Shown here one piece after another: positions 63,855 through 64,000 of a DNA stretch of 64,000 bases (position 1 is the first letter of the stretch; each line of letters opens with the position of its first letter). The translations under genes were made by a program, and so were the position numbers. The notes below the pieces were generated by a model. The model was not told the DNA's origin, did no database searches, and saw only the letters and a list, made by a program, of their open reading frames with translations. This DNA is from Thuidium tamariscinum (Eukaryota > Streptophyta > Bryopsida > Hypnales > Thuidiaceae): NCBI GenBank assembly GCA_947034885.2, contig OX344750.2, positions 14,564,053 through 14,628,052 on the forward strand. The letters are read 5' to 3'.

Positions 63855-64000
63855 TTAACTCCTACATGCCCAACTTGCATTTTTTGACAACTTGGTGATT
63901 TTAGGTAGCTCACTACAAATGGATTTTTTTTTTTTTTTTTTTTGAAATTTCCTCACATGTACTGAAGGAGTAGCTTTAGGATCCAACAATCTTCATAACT
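63855..64000 (+). mobile_element. TTAA-bounded family, partial copy at window edge
   Basis: TTAACTCCTACATGCCCAAC followed by TAGCTCACTACAAATGG and a 'GGAGTAGCTTTAGGATCCAA' segment, in the same order as 43466-43620. It runs off the window. Confidence 0.7.

Larger units (their letters stand above)
61276..64000 (+). other. Intron 15 (continues beyond window)
   Basis: Repeat-rich. Holds a 1.6-kb foldback of the GATTGCAAGAAACAC family, a hairpin/poly-C/hexamer element and the start of another TTAA-family element. No exon seen. Confidence 0.65.

Overview
This is a eukaryotic, strongly A+T-rich window (about three quarters A+T by eye). It holds one recognisable gene, on the + strand: the 5' part of an axonemal dynein heavy chain. 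I traced 15 exons from an ATG at 9632 to about 61275. They encode roughly 855 residues of the N-terminal tail and stay in frame through every GT-AG junction. The motor region (AAA+ ring, microtubule-binding stalk) must lie beyond position 64000. The conserved tail blocks read in the family order and resemble single-headed inner-arm heavy chains (DNAH3/7/12/1/6 type). No second gene, tRNA, rRNA or CRISPR array could be supported.

Layout: 1-9631 is upstream DNA full of small terminal-inverted-repeat (TIR) elements plus a faint Ty3/gypsy-like relic. 9632-16573 holds exons 1-5. 16574-43231 is a single intron of 26.7 kb. 43232-49734 holds exons 6-8, 55014-57208 exons 9-12, and 59185-61275 exons 13-15. 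The window ends inside intron 15.

The non-coding DNA is dominated by non-autonomous transposable elements. They include a CACTA-type MITE with CACTATAAGAAACC ends and an ATA duplication; hAT-like elements with CAACGA...CATCCC ends and 8-9 bp duplications; a Mutator-like MITE with a 9-bp duplication; Harbinger/Tourist-like MITEs with GAGCATCCCC ends; and several unassigned TIR families. The most prominent family is bounded by TTAA-CCCCTAAA...TTTAGGGG-TTAA and occurs at least seven times. Two copies in the same orientation bracket exon 6. A diverged tandem array of about four 1.3-kb units (about 30.5-36.7 kb) carries a TTAA element in one unit and a Tourist-like element in another, which gives a relative order of events. 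A further family combines a long hairpin, poly-C/poly-G tracts and a degenerate hexanucleotide tract.

Organism: CACTATAAG- and GAGCATCCCC-ended MITEs are familiar from plants, and an inner-arm dynein gene implies motile cilia or flagella. The simplest reading is a green plant with swimming sperm (bryophyte, lycophyte, fern, cycad/Ginkgo or a flagellate-bearing streptophyte alga) with a large, repeat-rich genome. This is inference: an AT-rich animal or protist genome is not excluded by the sequence alone.
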